Assembly: GCF_036014215.1 (NCBI RefSeq)
Contig: NZ_CP107921.1
Span: 7,313,501-7,377,500 of the forward strand
Length of the DNA: 64,000 nucleotides
Origin: Streptomyces sp. NBC_00440
GTDB lineage: Bacteria; Actinomycetota; Actinomycetes; Streptomycetales; Streptomycetaceae
Direction: 5' to 3'
The notes below the pieces were generated by a model. The model saw only the letters and a list, made by a program, of their open reading frames with translations. It ran no database searches and was not told the DNA's origin. A program made the translations under genes and the position numbers. Shown here in pieces: positions 16,164-26,953 of the stretch (within the stretch, counting starts at the first letter, position 1; the number at the start of each line of letters is the position of its first letter).

Positions 16164-17912
16164 GTACGAGACGACGGTGGACGGCACGGTCGATGTCCCC
16201 GACGTCGCGGACCCGGTGTTGTTGATGACGTGGTTGTACTGGCCCTTCCCGCCGAGTGACACGACCAGCAGATCGTGGAACTTCACGCCCGCCTTGTCGG
16301 GGGCGGCGAAGCCGTGGTCCTGCTGGATGGTGGGATCCGCGGTGAAGTTGCAGTAGCTGCCGAGTCCCCAGCCCTCATGGGTGTTCACCGAGTCGGCGAC
16401 CTTGTAGGCGGCGTACCCCTTGGTGGCGCCGTCCTGGACGGCGGCCTGGTTCGGGGCGTCGTACGCCTTCTCGTTCTGGAAGAAGATCGTCTTGCCGTTC
16501 TCGCCGTTCCACTGGACGTCGTACTTGTTGAAGTGCTCGACGAACAACCCGGTGGCCAGCACATTGTCGCCATTGACGGTGAGCCCGTAGTCGGCTCTGT
16601 TGGTCTCCCAGCCGACGCCGTCACCGTGGTCGGCCCGCCAGAGCCAGGTGTGGTCGACGATGGTGTTGTTGCTGTTGATCTCCATGCTGGTGGTGGCCTT
16701 GCCCGGTCCCGCGCCGCCGATCCGGACGAAGACGTCCTGCACGGTGGTCGGGTTGGCGGAGTGGTCGGCCGACGAGCCTTCCGGGCCGACCTGGAGCAGC
16801 GTGTCCGAGTTGGTGGTACCCGCGTCGATGAGCAGACCGGCCAGCTTGACGCCGTCCACGTCGGCGACCTTCATCGCCGTCACCCCGTTGTCGGGGACGA
16901 TCGTCGCGTACCCGAGGCCCAGCACCACCGTGTTGGCCCGCTTCACGTCGATGGTCTGGTCGACGTGGTAAATGCCCGGCGTGAAGAGGAGGTTGAGGCC
17001 CTGGTCGAGCGCCTGGTTGATGGTCGCCGCGGTCGCGCCCGGCTTGACCACGTAGAACTGGTCCAGCGGGATCGAGTCGCCCTTGGGCGTGCCGTTCTCC
17101 CAGGTGGTGCCACTGGCGTTGGTGCGCATCGCCGGTGTGAACACCTTGTAGTCGTTGCCGTCCAGATACAGGAACGGCTTCTCCCGGGAGACGGGGGTCG
17201 TGTCCAGAGTGGTGTACGTGGGGTCGGGGAAGCCCTGCGCGGGGGCGCCCTTGACGCCTGAGAACACCATGTTCCAGACGCCGTTGGCCCAGCCGCCGAC
17301 CGAGCTGTCCCGGGTGTACCACTGCTGCTGGGAGTAGGGGCTCACCGTCCCGTCGATCTTGCTGTCGGCGATATAGCCGCCGCTTGCCCAGCCGTAGCCG
17401 TCGGGGGCCAGATTGAGTCCGCCCTTGACGTGCATCCGGCGGAACGGCGCGGCCTGTGCCACCGCCCAGCGGTCGGTGCCGTTCGCCGGGGTGAGGGCGA
17501 GGTTCTCCGCCGAGCGCCAGAAGTTCTGCGTGGCGTTCCCGTTGAACCAGCCGGCGTCCACGGTGACATCGCCGTTGATGTTCGTGTCGTCGGGGGACAG
17601 GCCGAGACCGGCGATCGAGGTGTAGAAGCCGAGCTGGGCGTTGATGTTGCTGTACGTACCCGGCTTGAAGAAGAAGGCGTCCCTGCCGGTGCCGAACTGC
17701 GCCGACTCCTGCTGTTTGAACACCGAGTCCAACTGGCCCTGGATGTCGGGGGTGGAGGGGTCGAAGACATGCACGTTCGGACCGAGGTCACCGCCGCCGG
17801 GCAGATCGGCGGCGTGTGACGCGGATGGGGCGACGACGAGCAGAGCGGCGGCGAGCGCGGCCGCTGCCACCGCCGACATCCCTCTCCTGCGTGCTGTGGG
17901 GGGAACAAGCAT
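16158..17912 (-). CDS. Secreted GH55-like beta-helix protein (predicted exo-beta-1,3-glucanase)
   Basis: 584 residues. Signal peptide with basic 'TARRRG' and a long Ala/Leu core ending near 'PSASHA'. The rest is a right-handed beta-helix protein: 'FFFKPGTYSNINAQLGFYTSIAGLG', 'INGDVTVDAGWFNGNATQNFWRSAENL', 'GNDYKVFTPAMRT', 'LLFTPGIYHVDQTIDV', 'GDGVGWETN', 'YDVQWNGENGKTIFFQNE'. I recognise this as the Streptomyces group related to GH55 exo-beta-1,3-glucanases. Similar proteins are often labelled 'adenylyl cyclase' or 'coagulation factor 5/8', for which I see no support. A CebR-like operator lies 65 bases upstream. A second ATG (residue 12) has a better ribosome site, but starting there loses the basic n-region. 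Confidence 0.75.
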   Translation of the reverse strand: MLVPPTARRRGMSAVAAAALAAALLVVAPSASHAADLPGGGDLGPNVHVFDPSTPDIQGQLDSVFKQQESAQFGTGRDAFFFKPGTYSNINAQLGFYTSIAGLGLSPDDTNINGDVTVDAGWFNGNATQNFWRSAENLALTPANGTDRWAVAQAAPFRRMHVKGGLNLAPDGYGWASGGYIADSKIDGTVSPYSQQQWYTRDSSVGGWANGVWNMVFSGVKGAPAQGFPDPTYTTLDTTPVSREKPFLYLDGNDYKVFTPAMRTNASGTTWENGTPKGDSIPLDQFYVVKPGATAATINQALDQGLNLLFTPGIYHVDQTIDVKRANTVVLGLGYATIVPDNGVTAMKVADVDGVKLAGLLIDAGTTNSDTLLQVGPEGSSADHSANPTTVQDVFVRIGGAGPGKATTSMEINSNNTIVDHTWLWRADHGDGVGWETNRADYGLTVNGDNVLATGLFVEHFNKYDVQWNGENGKTIFFQNEKAYDAPNQAAVQDGATKGYAAYKVADSVNTHEGWGLGSYCNFTADPTIQQDHGFAAPDKAGVKFHDLLVVSLGGKGQYNHVINNTGSATSGTSTVPSTVVSYP

Positions 17913-18298
17913 GGGGAAATCTCCCGCGGTTGGTGGCTCGACAGTGAGCCTTCAAGAAGTGAAGAGCGAAAGAGTGTGGGAGCGCTCTCTGATGGGTTGG
18001 ATCGTTCCTCCGCGGGTGTGCCACGTCAAGAGTTGTGCAAAAAGTGCTGCCGATGACCTGAGTTTCTCCAACTCTGTTGAATAAGGGGTTATTTGAGGAA
18101 GGCAGCCCGGGCTCCGTGGCATCGCTGACGAGGGCGGTACCCGGTCCGGGACCGCTCCGGACGAGCGGTGCGGATCGCGCCGAAACGTTGACATGTACTG
18201 ACCGCAAGGTGAATTGTGATGCTCGAAATTCCAGTGTTCCAAGCATGTCTGCGCAGGCATTGCACATTTTACTGTTCGGTACGAACGGAGAACACTCC
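17913..18298. promoter_or_regulatory. Divergent promoter region of the GH55-like and GH31 genes
   Basis: No gene in these 386 bases. Apart from the CebR-like box (17977-17990, separate entry) it carries an inverted repeat GTTCG-GTA-CGAAC at 18274-18286, just before the GH31 ribosome site, and a relatively AT-rich stretch around 18000-18110. Confidence 0.5.
17977..17990. promoter_or_regulatory. CebR-like LacI-family operator TGGGAGCGCTCTCT
   Basis: Matches 12 of 14 positions of TGGGAGCGCTCCCA, the CebR box that in Streptomyces represses cellulose/cello-oligosaccharide genes until cellobiose or cellotriose appears. It sits 65 bases upstream of the GH55-like start in the divergent GH55/GH31 region. 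Whether CebR or a paralogue binds is inference. Confidence 0.6.
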
Positions 18299-20968
18299 TT
18301 GCGAATCCTCAGAAGCCGCCCCCGGCAGGGCGCGGCCGCCGCGGTGTCGGCGCTGGTACTCGCCCTCACCACCCTGACCGTCCCGGCGTCGCAGGCACAC
18401 GCGGCCGCGACCCCGTCGGGGGTCCTCGACAGCGGGACGAAGAGCGTCACCTGGCAGAGCCCCGTCTACGCCAAGGGCACCGTGGACGGGCCCGACAAGT
18501 GCGGGACGGCGGCCGACGACCCGGACCAGGCCAAGTGCGCCCGGTTCGATCTGACCGTGAACCCGCCGGCGGGCCAGTGGGACGACAACCCCGAGGGCGG
18601 TGTCCCGGTCTCCATCCAGTGGCAGACCCCCACCGACGACTTCGACATGTACATCTACGACAAGGACAACAAGCAGGTCGCGTCGAGTGCCGGGACCGCC
18701 GACCCCGAGGCGACGGTCATCCCCAAGGCGTCGGGCACCTACCACGTGGTGGTCGTCCCGTACAACGTCCACAACAACTCCTTCACCGGCAAGGCCTATC
18801 TTCCCGAGTCCACCGACGCGGGCAATCTGACCGGTTTCAGCGGCTCGCACGGCACCTACGACATCGCGGCCGGTGATCTCAAGGCGCGCGCCTCCTTCTT
18901 CACCGATGAGACGATGCGGCTCCAGGCATCCCCGGACGGAGACCTCTCCGGGCCCGCGGGCAGCCATATGATCCAGAAGCAGCCGACGGTCCAGTCGCAC
19001 ACCTCCGCCTTCAACGCCGGCTCCTACTACGGGATCCGGTCGAAGGGCGTCGTACTGCGCGTCTACAAGAAGCCGCTGACGTTCGCCCTGTACAAGGCGG
19101 ACAACCGCACCGTGATCTGGGCGGAGGCCGACCCGCTGCGCTGGACGTCCGGCGGAATGCGGCAGAGCCTGAAGCGCGGGTCCAAGGAGCAGTTCTTCGG
19201 CGGTGGTGAACAGAACGGCAGCTTCTCCCACCGCGACCAGGTCATGAACGTCGGGAACAACACCGACTGGGACGAGGGCGGCTACAACAACTCCCAGCCG
19301 TTCTACATCTCCAGCGCGGGATACGGCGTCTTCCGCAACACCATGACGGCCGGGGTGTACGACTTCGGCTCACCGGTCAGGACCGGCCAGCAGGAGCGGC
19401 GGCTGGACGCCTACTACTTCACCGGTGACACCAAGAAGGTCATCGGCGAGTACACCTCACTGGTCGGCAAGCCGTTCATGCCGCCGGTGTACGGCCTTGA
19501 GCCCGGCGACGCCGACTGCTATCTGCACAACGCCAACCGGGGCGAGCGCCACACCCTGGACTCGCTCAAGATCGCGGACAGCTACAACCAGAACCAGATG
19601 CCGCTCGGCTGGATGCTGGTCAACGACGGCTACGGCTGCGGCTACGAGGACCTGCCGCAGACCGGCGCCGGTCTGAACAAGAGCCACACCCAGCTCGGCC
19701 TCTGGACCCAGGACGGTCTGCCGAACCAGGCCGAGGAGGCCAAGGCCGGAGTACGCGTCCGCAAGCTGGACGTCGCCTGGGTCGGCAACGGCTACGGCAT
19801 GGCGCTCGACGCCTGCGACCAGGCCAAGGCCGGTATCGAGGACAACAGCGACGCCCGCGGCTTTGTCTGGCTGCCGGTCTCCTGGGCCGGTGCCCAGCGC
19901 TGCGGAGTGCTCTGGAGCGGTGACCAGAAGCTGTCCTGGGACTACCTGCGCTGGCAGATTCCCACATACGCCGGCGCGACCCTGTCCGGCATCGCGTACA
20001 ACACCGGTGACGTCGGCTCGATCTACAGCCACGACCCCAAGATGTACGCCCGTGACCTCCAGTGGAAGGCGTTCCTCCCGGCCATCATGACGATGGACGG
20101 CTGGGCCACCGACATCACCACCAAGAAGCCGCACGACCAGCAGCCGTGGCTGGACGGTGAGCCGTACACCTCCATCAACCGGAAGTACCTCCAGCTGAAG
20201 GAGCGGCTGCTGCCGTACATGTACACGCTGTCCAAGGACGCCACGAAGACCGGCGTCGGGTCGGTGCGCCCGCTGTCGCTGGAGTACCCGGACGACCCGG
20301 CGACGCTCGGCGCCGACGCCAAGTACGAGTTCATGTCCGGCTCGGACTTCCTGGTCGCGCCCGTCTACAGCGACACCGACGTGCGCAACGGCATCTACCT
20401 CCCGAAGGGCACCTGGACCGACTACTGGACGGGCAAGACCTACCACGGCCCGACCACGGTCAACGGCTACAAGGCGCCGCTCGACACCCTCCCGCTGTTC
20501 GTCAAGGGCGGCTCGATCGTCCCGATGTGGCCCAAGGGCACGACGTCCTGGGAGACCCGGAACAAGAGCGAACTCGACTACGACATCTACCCCAAGGGCA
20601 CCACGGACTACACGCTGTACGAGGACGACGGCGTGACGCGGAAGTTCGCGAAGGGCTCGTCGGCCACCCAGCACGTGCAGGTGAAGGCCCCGACGCACGG
20701 CAAGGGCAGCACCTCCATCAAGGTCGGTGCCAGCGTGGGCAGTTACACGGGCAAGCCCGCCTCCCGCTCGTACACCTTCACGGTGCACGCCAAGGACGCA
20801 CCGTCCCAGGTGGCCATGGCGGGCGGCAAGCTCCACCGGCTGGACTCCGCGAAGGCGTTCGCGGCGGCCAAGTCCGGCTGGTACACGGACCCGGACACCG
20901 GGGTGACCGAGATCAGGACGCCGTCGCTCTCCACGGGCCACGGCTTCTCGGTCGAGCTGCGGAGGTAG
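18299..20968 (+). CDS. Secreted GH31-family alpha-glucosidase/alpha-glucosyltransferase
   Basis: About 889 residues from a TTG start at 18299, chosen because GGAG lies 8 bases before it and translation yields a clean signal peptide (MRILRSRPRQ..., core to 'SQAHA'). The N-terminal 150 residues look like a beta-sandwich binding module. The GH31 barrel shows 'RGSKEQFFGGGEQNG', 'YGLEPGDADCYLHN', 'KLDVAWVGNGYGMALD', 'DNSDARGFVW', 'GVLWSGDQKLSWDYLRWQIPTYAGATLSGIAYNTGDVG' and 'YEDDGVTRKF'. This resembles the GH31 branch containing 6-alpha-glucosyl- and isomaltosyl-transferases as well as hydrolases, so the exact reaction is open. A strong terminator follows. Confidence 0.85.
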   Translation: MRILRSRPRQGAAAAVSALVLALTTLTVPASQAHAAATPSGVLDSGTKSVTWQSPVYAKGTVDGPDKCGTAADDPDQAKCARFDLTVNPPAGQWDDNPEGGVPVSIQWQTPTDDFDMYIYDKDNKQVASSAGTADPEATVIPKASGTYHVVVVPYNVHNNSFTGKAYLPESTDAGNLTGFSGSHGTYDIAAGDLKARASFFTDETMRLQASPDGDLSGPAGSHMIQKQPTVQSHTSAFNAGSYYGIRSKGVVLRVYKKPLTFALYKADNRTVIWAEADPLRWTSGGMRQSLKRGSKEQFFGGGEQNGSFSHRDQVMNVGNNTDWDEGGYNNSQPFYISSAGYGVFRNTMTAGVYDFGSPVRTGQQERRLDAYYFTGDTKKVIGEYTSLVGKPFMPPVYGLEPGDADCYLHNANRGERHTLDSLKIADSYNQNQMPLGWMLVNDGYGCGYEDLPQTGAGLNKSHTQLGLWTQDGLPNQAEEAKAGVRVRKLDVAWVGNGYGMALDACDQAKAGIEDNSDARGFVWLPVSWAGAQRCGVLWSGDQKLSWDYLRWQIPTYAGATLSGIAYNTGDVGSIYSHDPKMYARDLQWKAFLPAIMTMDGWATDITTKKPHDQQPWLDGEPYTSINRKYLQLKERLLPYMYTLSKDATKTGVGSVRPLSLEYPDDPATLGADAKYEFMSGSDFLVAPVYSDTDVRNGIYLPKGTWTDYWTGKTYHGPTTVNGYKAPLDTLPLFVKGGSIVPMWPKGTTSWETRNKSELDYDIYPKGTTDYTLYEDDGVTRKFAKGSSATQHVQVKAPTHGKGSTSIKVGASVGSYTGKPASRSYTFTVHAKDAPSQVAMAGGKLHRLDSAKAFAAAKSGWYTDPDTGVTEIRTPSLSTGHGFSVELRR

Positions 20969-20992
20969 CGGTACCCGGGCAGTGGTGAAGCA

Positions 20993-21022
20993 GTCAGGGG
21001 CCGTTCTCGGACGGCCCCTGAC
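20993..21022 (+). terminator. Terminator of the GH31 gene
   Basis: Perfect 12-bp arms (20993-21004 and 21011-21022) with a TCTCGG loop, 25 bases after the GH31 stop. Strong and GC-rich, without a U-run. Confidence 0.8.
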
Positions 21023-21105
21023 CTGTGTCCGGGGTGGGCCGAACGGGGCTCGGGTGCCTCGGGGGTGTGTTCGCCCCGGGGGCGGGGCATATCTCCTTCA
21101 TCTCT

Positions 21106-21930
21106 ATGGACACGCTGAACATCACAGGAAACATCGGGGGCATGGCCGCCCTCGCGGCGGCGGCGATGCTGGTCGGCTTCTCCAAGACCGCGGTCAGCGG
21201 GGCCAACACCATCAGCCTCGCGGTCTTCGCGGCGGTGCTGCCGGCCCGGGAATCGACCGGGGTGCTGCTGCCCGTACTGATCGCCGGGGACGTGCTCGCC
21301 GTCCTCACCTACCGCAGGCACGCCCACTGGCCGACGCTCTGGCGGCTGTTCCCGGCGGTGGCGGTGGGGGTGGTGATCGGCACGGGCTTCCTGTTCTGGG
21401 CCGACGACGCGGTGGTCCGCACCTCGATCGGCGCGATCCTGTTGCTGATGGCGGGCGTCACCCTGTGGCGCAGACGTTCCACGGAGCCGGCCGGGACGGC
21501 CACAACGGACGACAGCACCGCAGTGGATGACGGGACGGCGGCGGACGACGGGACAGCGGTGGGGCCGGCCCGCCGCGGCCGGGTCATGGCTCGCTCGTAC
21601 GGAGTGCTCGGCGGCTTCACCACGATGGTCGCCAACGCCGGCGGCCCGGTCATGTCGCTCTATCTGATCTCGGCGGGCTTCCGGAAACTGGGCTTCCTCG
21701 GCACGTCGGCGTGGTTCTTCCTGATCGTCAACACCGTCAAGGTGCCCTTCAGCGCAGGGCTGGGCCTGATCGACGGCAAGTCGCTGCTGCTGGACGCCGT
21801 GCTGGTGGTCTTCGTCGTCCCCGGCGCGTTCATCGGACGGGCCTGTGTGCACCGGATCAACCAGCGGCTCTTCGAGCGGCTGGTGATCGGTGCGACCGTA
21901 CTGGGCGGCGCTCAGCTGCTGCTGCGCTGA
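21106..21930 (+). CDS. TauE/SafE-family membrane permease
   Basis: 274 residues with about 8 membrane segments in two repeated halves. 'GFSKTAVSGANTISLAVFAAVLPARESTGVLLPVLIAGDVLAVLTYRRH' and the matching second-half 'GGFTTMVANAGGPVMSLYLISAG' are typical of the TauE/SafE family, which exports sulfite, sulfoacetate or other small organic anions. A low-complexity acidic Thr/Asp loop (about 135-160) separates the halves. ATG 21106 was chosen for a normal N-terminus, though the ribosome site is weak. No neighbour hints at the substrate. Confidence 0.85.
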   Translation: MDTLNITGNIGGMAALAAAAMLVGFSKTAVSGANTISLAVFAAVLPARESTGVLLPVLIAGDVLAVLTYRRHAHWPTLWRLFPAVAVGVVIGTGFLFWADDAVVRTSIGAILLLMAGVTLWRRRSTEPAGTATTDDSTAVDDGTAADDGTAVGPARRGRVMARSYGVLGGFTTMVANAGGPVMSLYLISAGFRKLGFLGTSAWFFLIVNTVKVPFSAGLGLIDGKSLLLDAVLVVFVVPGAFIGRACVHRINQRLFERLVIGATVLGGAQLLLR

Positions 21931-22003
21931 GCAGCCGCCCGGTCCCGCGGATCCCGGTACAGGCCCGGCAGGCCGAAGGGCAGGAACGGCGGTACGCCGA
22001 TAC

Positions 22004-22561
22004 TCATCGGACGGCCCCCGGTGATCCGGGCCGGGCTGAGGCGGGTTCGTCGGTCAGCTCGTACGCCCACAGCCCGTCCAGGTCGGCGCGCCGGGTGAAC
22101 CCGGCCCGGAGGAGGACCCGTTGCGAGGGCAGATTGCCCGGGTCCGTCGTGGCCAGCACCGTGTGCACAGCGGGGAGTCGCAGCGTCCAGCCGGTGAGCG
22201 CGATCACCGCGTCCGTCGCCCAGCCGGCGCCCCGCGCCGACTCCGTCAGGTCGTAGCCGATCTCCACCGTGCCCTCGGACGGCGGCCCGTGGAATCCGAT
22301 CCCGCCCAGCGCGGTACCGTCGACGGCGCGCTCGATCACGAACAGCCCCCAGCCGGGCAGGTACGCCCCGGCTTCGGCAGCCATCGCCACCATCTTCGCG
22401 GCGATCTGCGTCCCGCTGCCCGGAGCCGCGTCGAGCCAGTCGAGTCCGGCCGTGCCGCCCTCGGCGAGCACGGCGGCCGCGGCCGGCGACTGCTCACGCA
22501 GGACGAGCCGGTCCGTCTCCAGAACGAGCAGGCCGTTCTCTCGGAAATAGCGCAGGGTCAT
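22004..22561 (-). CDS. GNAT-family N-acetyltransferase (RimJ-like)
   Basis: 185 residues. 'LETDRLVLREQ' at the start, 'WGLFVIERAVDGTALGGIGFHGPPSEGTVEIGYDLTESARGAGWATDAVIALTGW' (motifs C and A, acetyl-CoA pyrophosphate loop) and 'STDPGNLPSQRVLLRAGFTRRADLDG'-type motif B identify the RimJ/RimL branch of GNAT enzymes, which acetylate protein N-termini or small amines. Substrate unknown. Single gene, convergent with the permease. Confidence 0.85.
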   Translation of the reverse strand: MTLRYFRENGLLVLETDRLVLREQSPAAAAVLAEGGTAGLDWLDAAPGSGTQIAAKMVAMAAEAGAYLPGWGLFVIERAVDGTALGGIGFHGPPSEGTVEIGYDLTESARGAGWATDAVIALTGWTLRLPAVHTVLATTDPGNLPSQRVLLRAGFTRRADLDGLWAYELTDEPASARPGSPGAVR

Positions 22562-22760
22562 GGCGTCGGCCCACCTCGGTACGGGGGAGTGGAGACCGGC
22601 GCCTCCTTGAACTCAGCCCGGACAGTATCTCCCGGCCAGCGCCGGGAGGCCGCCGTGACGGAGGGATCCGGTCTGTTCGGGGGGTGTCAGGGGCGGTCCG
22701 CCGGAACCGGTCCTGACTGCGTCGGCGCGGACCGCACGCACTCCGTTACGATTCCCGCTC

Positions 22761-23075
22761 ATGAGCACTCCTGACCAGAGCGAAGCGGTGGACACGGACC
22801 TGACCGAGCCCGGGAAGCCGGGCCTGACGCCTCGTCAGGCCCGGCGGATACGGATAGCGGTGGCATCCGTCATGATGGCCGCGGTCGCGCTGGTGCTCGC
22901 GGAGCGGATCACCAGCCGGTCGTCCCTGCTGGTCGTGGCCGACTACGGAATGGCGCTGATCCTCTGCGGTGTGGTCATCGAACTCAGCCGCAGCGGCCGT
23001 ACCCGGGTCGCGAGTTGGCTGCTGTGCGTGGGCCTGGTGGCCGCTGTCGCCGCCGACTGGCTCGTACTGCCTTGA
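22761..23075 (+). CDS. Small membrane protein of unknown function
   Basis: 104 residues: a charged N-terminal 30 residues, then three membrane segments ('IAVASVMMAAVALVLAE', 'LLVVADYGMALILCGVVIEL', 'VASWLLCVGLVAAVAADWLVL'). Not recognised. Its stop codon falls at the start of a GACGCC repeat. Confidence 0.6.
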   Translation: MSTPDQSEAVDTDLTEPGKPGLTPRQARRIRIAVASVMMAAVALVLAERITSRSSLLVVADYGMALILCGVVIELSRSGRTRVASWLLCVGLVAAVAADWLVLP

Positions 23076-23103
23076 CGCCGACGCCGACGCCGACGCCGAC
23101 GCC
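23074..23103. repeat. Hexanucleotide repeat (GACGCC) x5
   Basis: Five perfect tandem copies starting inside the stop codon of the small membrane protein gene and ending before another TGACGCC. Slippage could alter spacing to the convergent DUF2510 gene but not either reading frame. Confidence 0.85.
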
Positions 23104-23150
23104 TGACGCCGCCGACGGCCGCGTTCCGGGTGCGGATGGGGCAGAGGGAG

Positions 23151-24071
23151 TCAGGCGCCTTCGCCCGACCCGGTCCCCGAAGTGGAGGCCGCCTTGATCC
23201 CCTTGGTGATCTGGTCCATGACGGAGAGCGCGGGCGCCTTGGAGTTGATGTCGAAGCCGGAGCGTACGACGATCAGCATGCCGTCGGCCCCCGGCGACGG
23301 GAAGGCCAGCGACTGGACGTACCCGTCGTCACCCTTCTTCGTCACCACCTTCCAGCGCACCAGATAGCCCTGCTGGCCGGCCACCGTGACGGCCTCGGAC
23401 TTCAGCTGCTGGTGCGAGGTGATCCCCGAAGAGGTCTCCCCGTAAGACTCCTTGGCGTTGCCCGCGATGTCCTTCTTCGCGGCGGCCTCCGGGTCGGTCG
23501 TCTTGATCTTCAGGGCGATCGCGGGTTCGGAGAACACCCCGCCGCGCACACACTGCGCGGTCTTGCCGTTCGCGCCGGACCCGCTCGGGCAGGTGTACTT
23601 GCCGATGGTCACGCCGGCCCCGACGGTCCCCGACTGGCCCGCCCAGCCCTTCGGTACGGGGATGCTGATCCCGCTGGCCGCGTCGGTGGCGTAGCCGTCC
23701 TCGGTCGGCGGTGCCTGCAACCCGGGGCCGTCGTCTCCGCCGCTGCCGCCGCCGTTCTGGCCGCTCCCGCCACCGCCGCCCGGTGTCCCGGGGCGGCTGG
23801 GCGCATCGGAGGGCGCCTTGGACGGGGCGGTCGCCGCATCCGATGTGTGCCCGGAGCCCGATCCGTCCGTCAGCAGATAGATACCGCCCCCGACGGCCGC
23901 CAGGACCACCACGGCGGCCGTGACCGCGGCGCCGATCCGCAACCGGCGCCGCCGGGCCGCGGCAGGCGGCACACGCAGCTGGTCGGTCCACTGGGCGCCG
24001 TCCCACCAGCGTTCCTGGACTGGGCCTATTCCTGTATACCCGGGGTCTCTGTGCCATCCGGGCGGGCTCAT
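23151..24071 (-). CDS. DUF2510 membrane-anchored protein
   Basis: 306 residues. The N-terminal 'MSPPGWHRDPG...ERWWDGAQWTDQ' is the DUF2510 motif, a short Trp-rich module common at the N-terminus of actinobacterial membrane proteins. A basic stretch and one membrane helix ('IGAAVTAAVVVLAAVGGGIYLL') follow, then a Gly/Ser/Pro linker of about 60 residues and an extracytoplasmic domain with two Cys ('GKYTCPSG...TAQCVRG') that may be disulfide-linked. Function unknown. ATG 24071 puts DUF2510 at the very N-terminus, as in relatives; a GTG six codons upstream is possible. Confidence 0.75.
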   Translation of the reverse strand: MSPPGWHRDPGYTGIGPVQERWWDGAQWTDQLRVPPAAARRRRLRIGAAVTAAVVVLAAVGGGIYLLTDGSGSGHTSDAATAPSKAPSDAPSRPGTPGGGGGSGQNGGGSGGDDGPGLQAPPTEDGYATDAASGISIPVPKGWAGQSGTVGAGVTIGKYTCPSGSGANGKTAQCVRGGVFSEPAIALKIKTTDPEAAAKKDIAGNAKESYGETSSGITSHQQLKSEAVTVAGQQGYLVRWKVVTKKGDDGYVQSLAFPSPGADGMLIVVRSGFDINSKAPALSVMDQITKGIKAASTSGTGSGEGA

Positions 24072-24175
24072 CTGGGTCACAGCCGCCACCGTAGCCGGGC
24101 TGCGTGAAAATCACATGAATCGGGGTCGGGGGAGGGCGCCGGGCGCCACGCGTCATACGCGGACCCGGGCCGGAT

Positions 24176-24706
24176 TCAGCGGCCGGTCAACTCCGCAAGC
24201 ACCTCCGTGAGCCACCCGACCCAGTACTTCTCCAGATCGATGCCGGCCCGGAGCACCAGATGCTGGAGACGGTCCTGCGGGGACGGGCCGGGCCGCGAGA
24301 AGTCACGCTTCTCGATGGCCAGATACTCGGCCAGCTTCCCCTCGTGCAGCCGGAGATGGCGCGCCAACTCGGATCCGAGGCCGTCCGTCCCCACCACGGC
24401 CGCCGCCCGCAGCCGCAGCAGCAGCGGATCGCGGGACGCTCTGGGATCCTCCGGCCTGGCCACCCAGGCCGTCAGTTCGGTGCGCCCCTCGGGCAGGACC
24501 TCGTACTCCCGCTTCCGCCCGCGCGAGGGCTGCTGCGGCAGCGGGCGGATGAAGCCGGACTGCTCCAGTTTGGCCAGTTCGCGGTAGATCTGCTGATGCG
24601 TCGCCGACCAGAAGTAACCGATCGACCTGTCGAATCGCCGGGTCAGCTCAAGACCCGACGACGGCTTTTCGAGCAGGGCGGTGAGGATCGCGTGCGGGAG
24701 GGACAT
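24176..24706 (-). CDS. PadR-family transcriptional regulator
   Basis: 176 residues. The winged helix 'ILTALLEKPSSGLELTRRFDRSIGYFWSATHQQIYRELAKLEQSGFI' with the wing 'GRKREYEVLPEGRTELTAWV' is the PadR N-terminal domain; the C-terminal helical half is the AphA/Vir-type dimerisation region. PadR proteins are ligand-responsive repressors. It lies 72 bases downstream of fadH on the same strand, so it may be co-transcribed with fadH and regulate it. Confidence 0.9.
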   Translation of the reverse strand: MSLPHAILTALLEKPSSGLELTRRFDRSIGYFWSATHQQIYRELAKLEQSGFIRPLPQQPSRGRKREYEVLPEGRTELTAWVARPEDPRASRDPLLLRLRAAAVVGTDGLGSELARHLRLHEGKLAEYLAIEKRDFSRPGPSPQDRLQHLVLRAGIDLEKYWVGWLTEVLAELTGR

Positions 24707-24778
24707 GCGGGCATCCTAGAGAGATCCCGGCCGGGAGCTGCCGTTGTGCGGCGCCGGGAGCTGCCTCGATGCGGTGGC

Positions 24779-26836
<2,058 letters not shown>

Positions 26837-26853
26837 CTAGACCAGCCGCACCC

Positions 26854-26872
26854 TGTTGTGCAACAAGTTGCA
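26854..26872. promoter_or_regulatory. Overlapping inverted repeats upstream of fadH
   Basis: TGTTG-TG-CAACA (26854-26865) and TGCAAC-AA-GTTGCA (26859-26872) overlap in an AT-richer stretch before fadH. They are a plausible operator for the neighbouring PadR regulator or another fatty-acid regulator. Confidence 0.45.
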
Positions 26873-26953
26873 TAATGGAGTGCGTCACTGCCCGTGCCGT
26901 GGATGTCGCTGCTGCGTGTCCTGTATTCCGTCCCTGCGGTCGGCTCCTGCTGC

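Noticed and set aside
16158..17912. Adenylyl cyclase or coagulation-factor-type protein
   Set aside because: These labels are common for the family but no cyclase or F5/8 domain motif is present; the repeats fit a GH55-like beta-helix.
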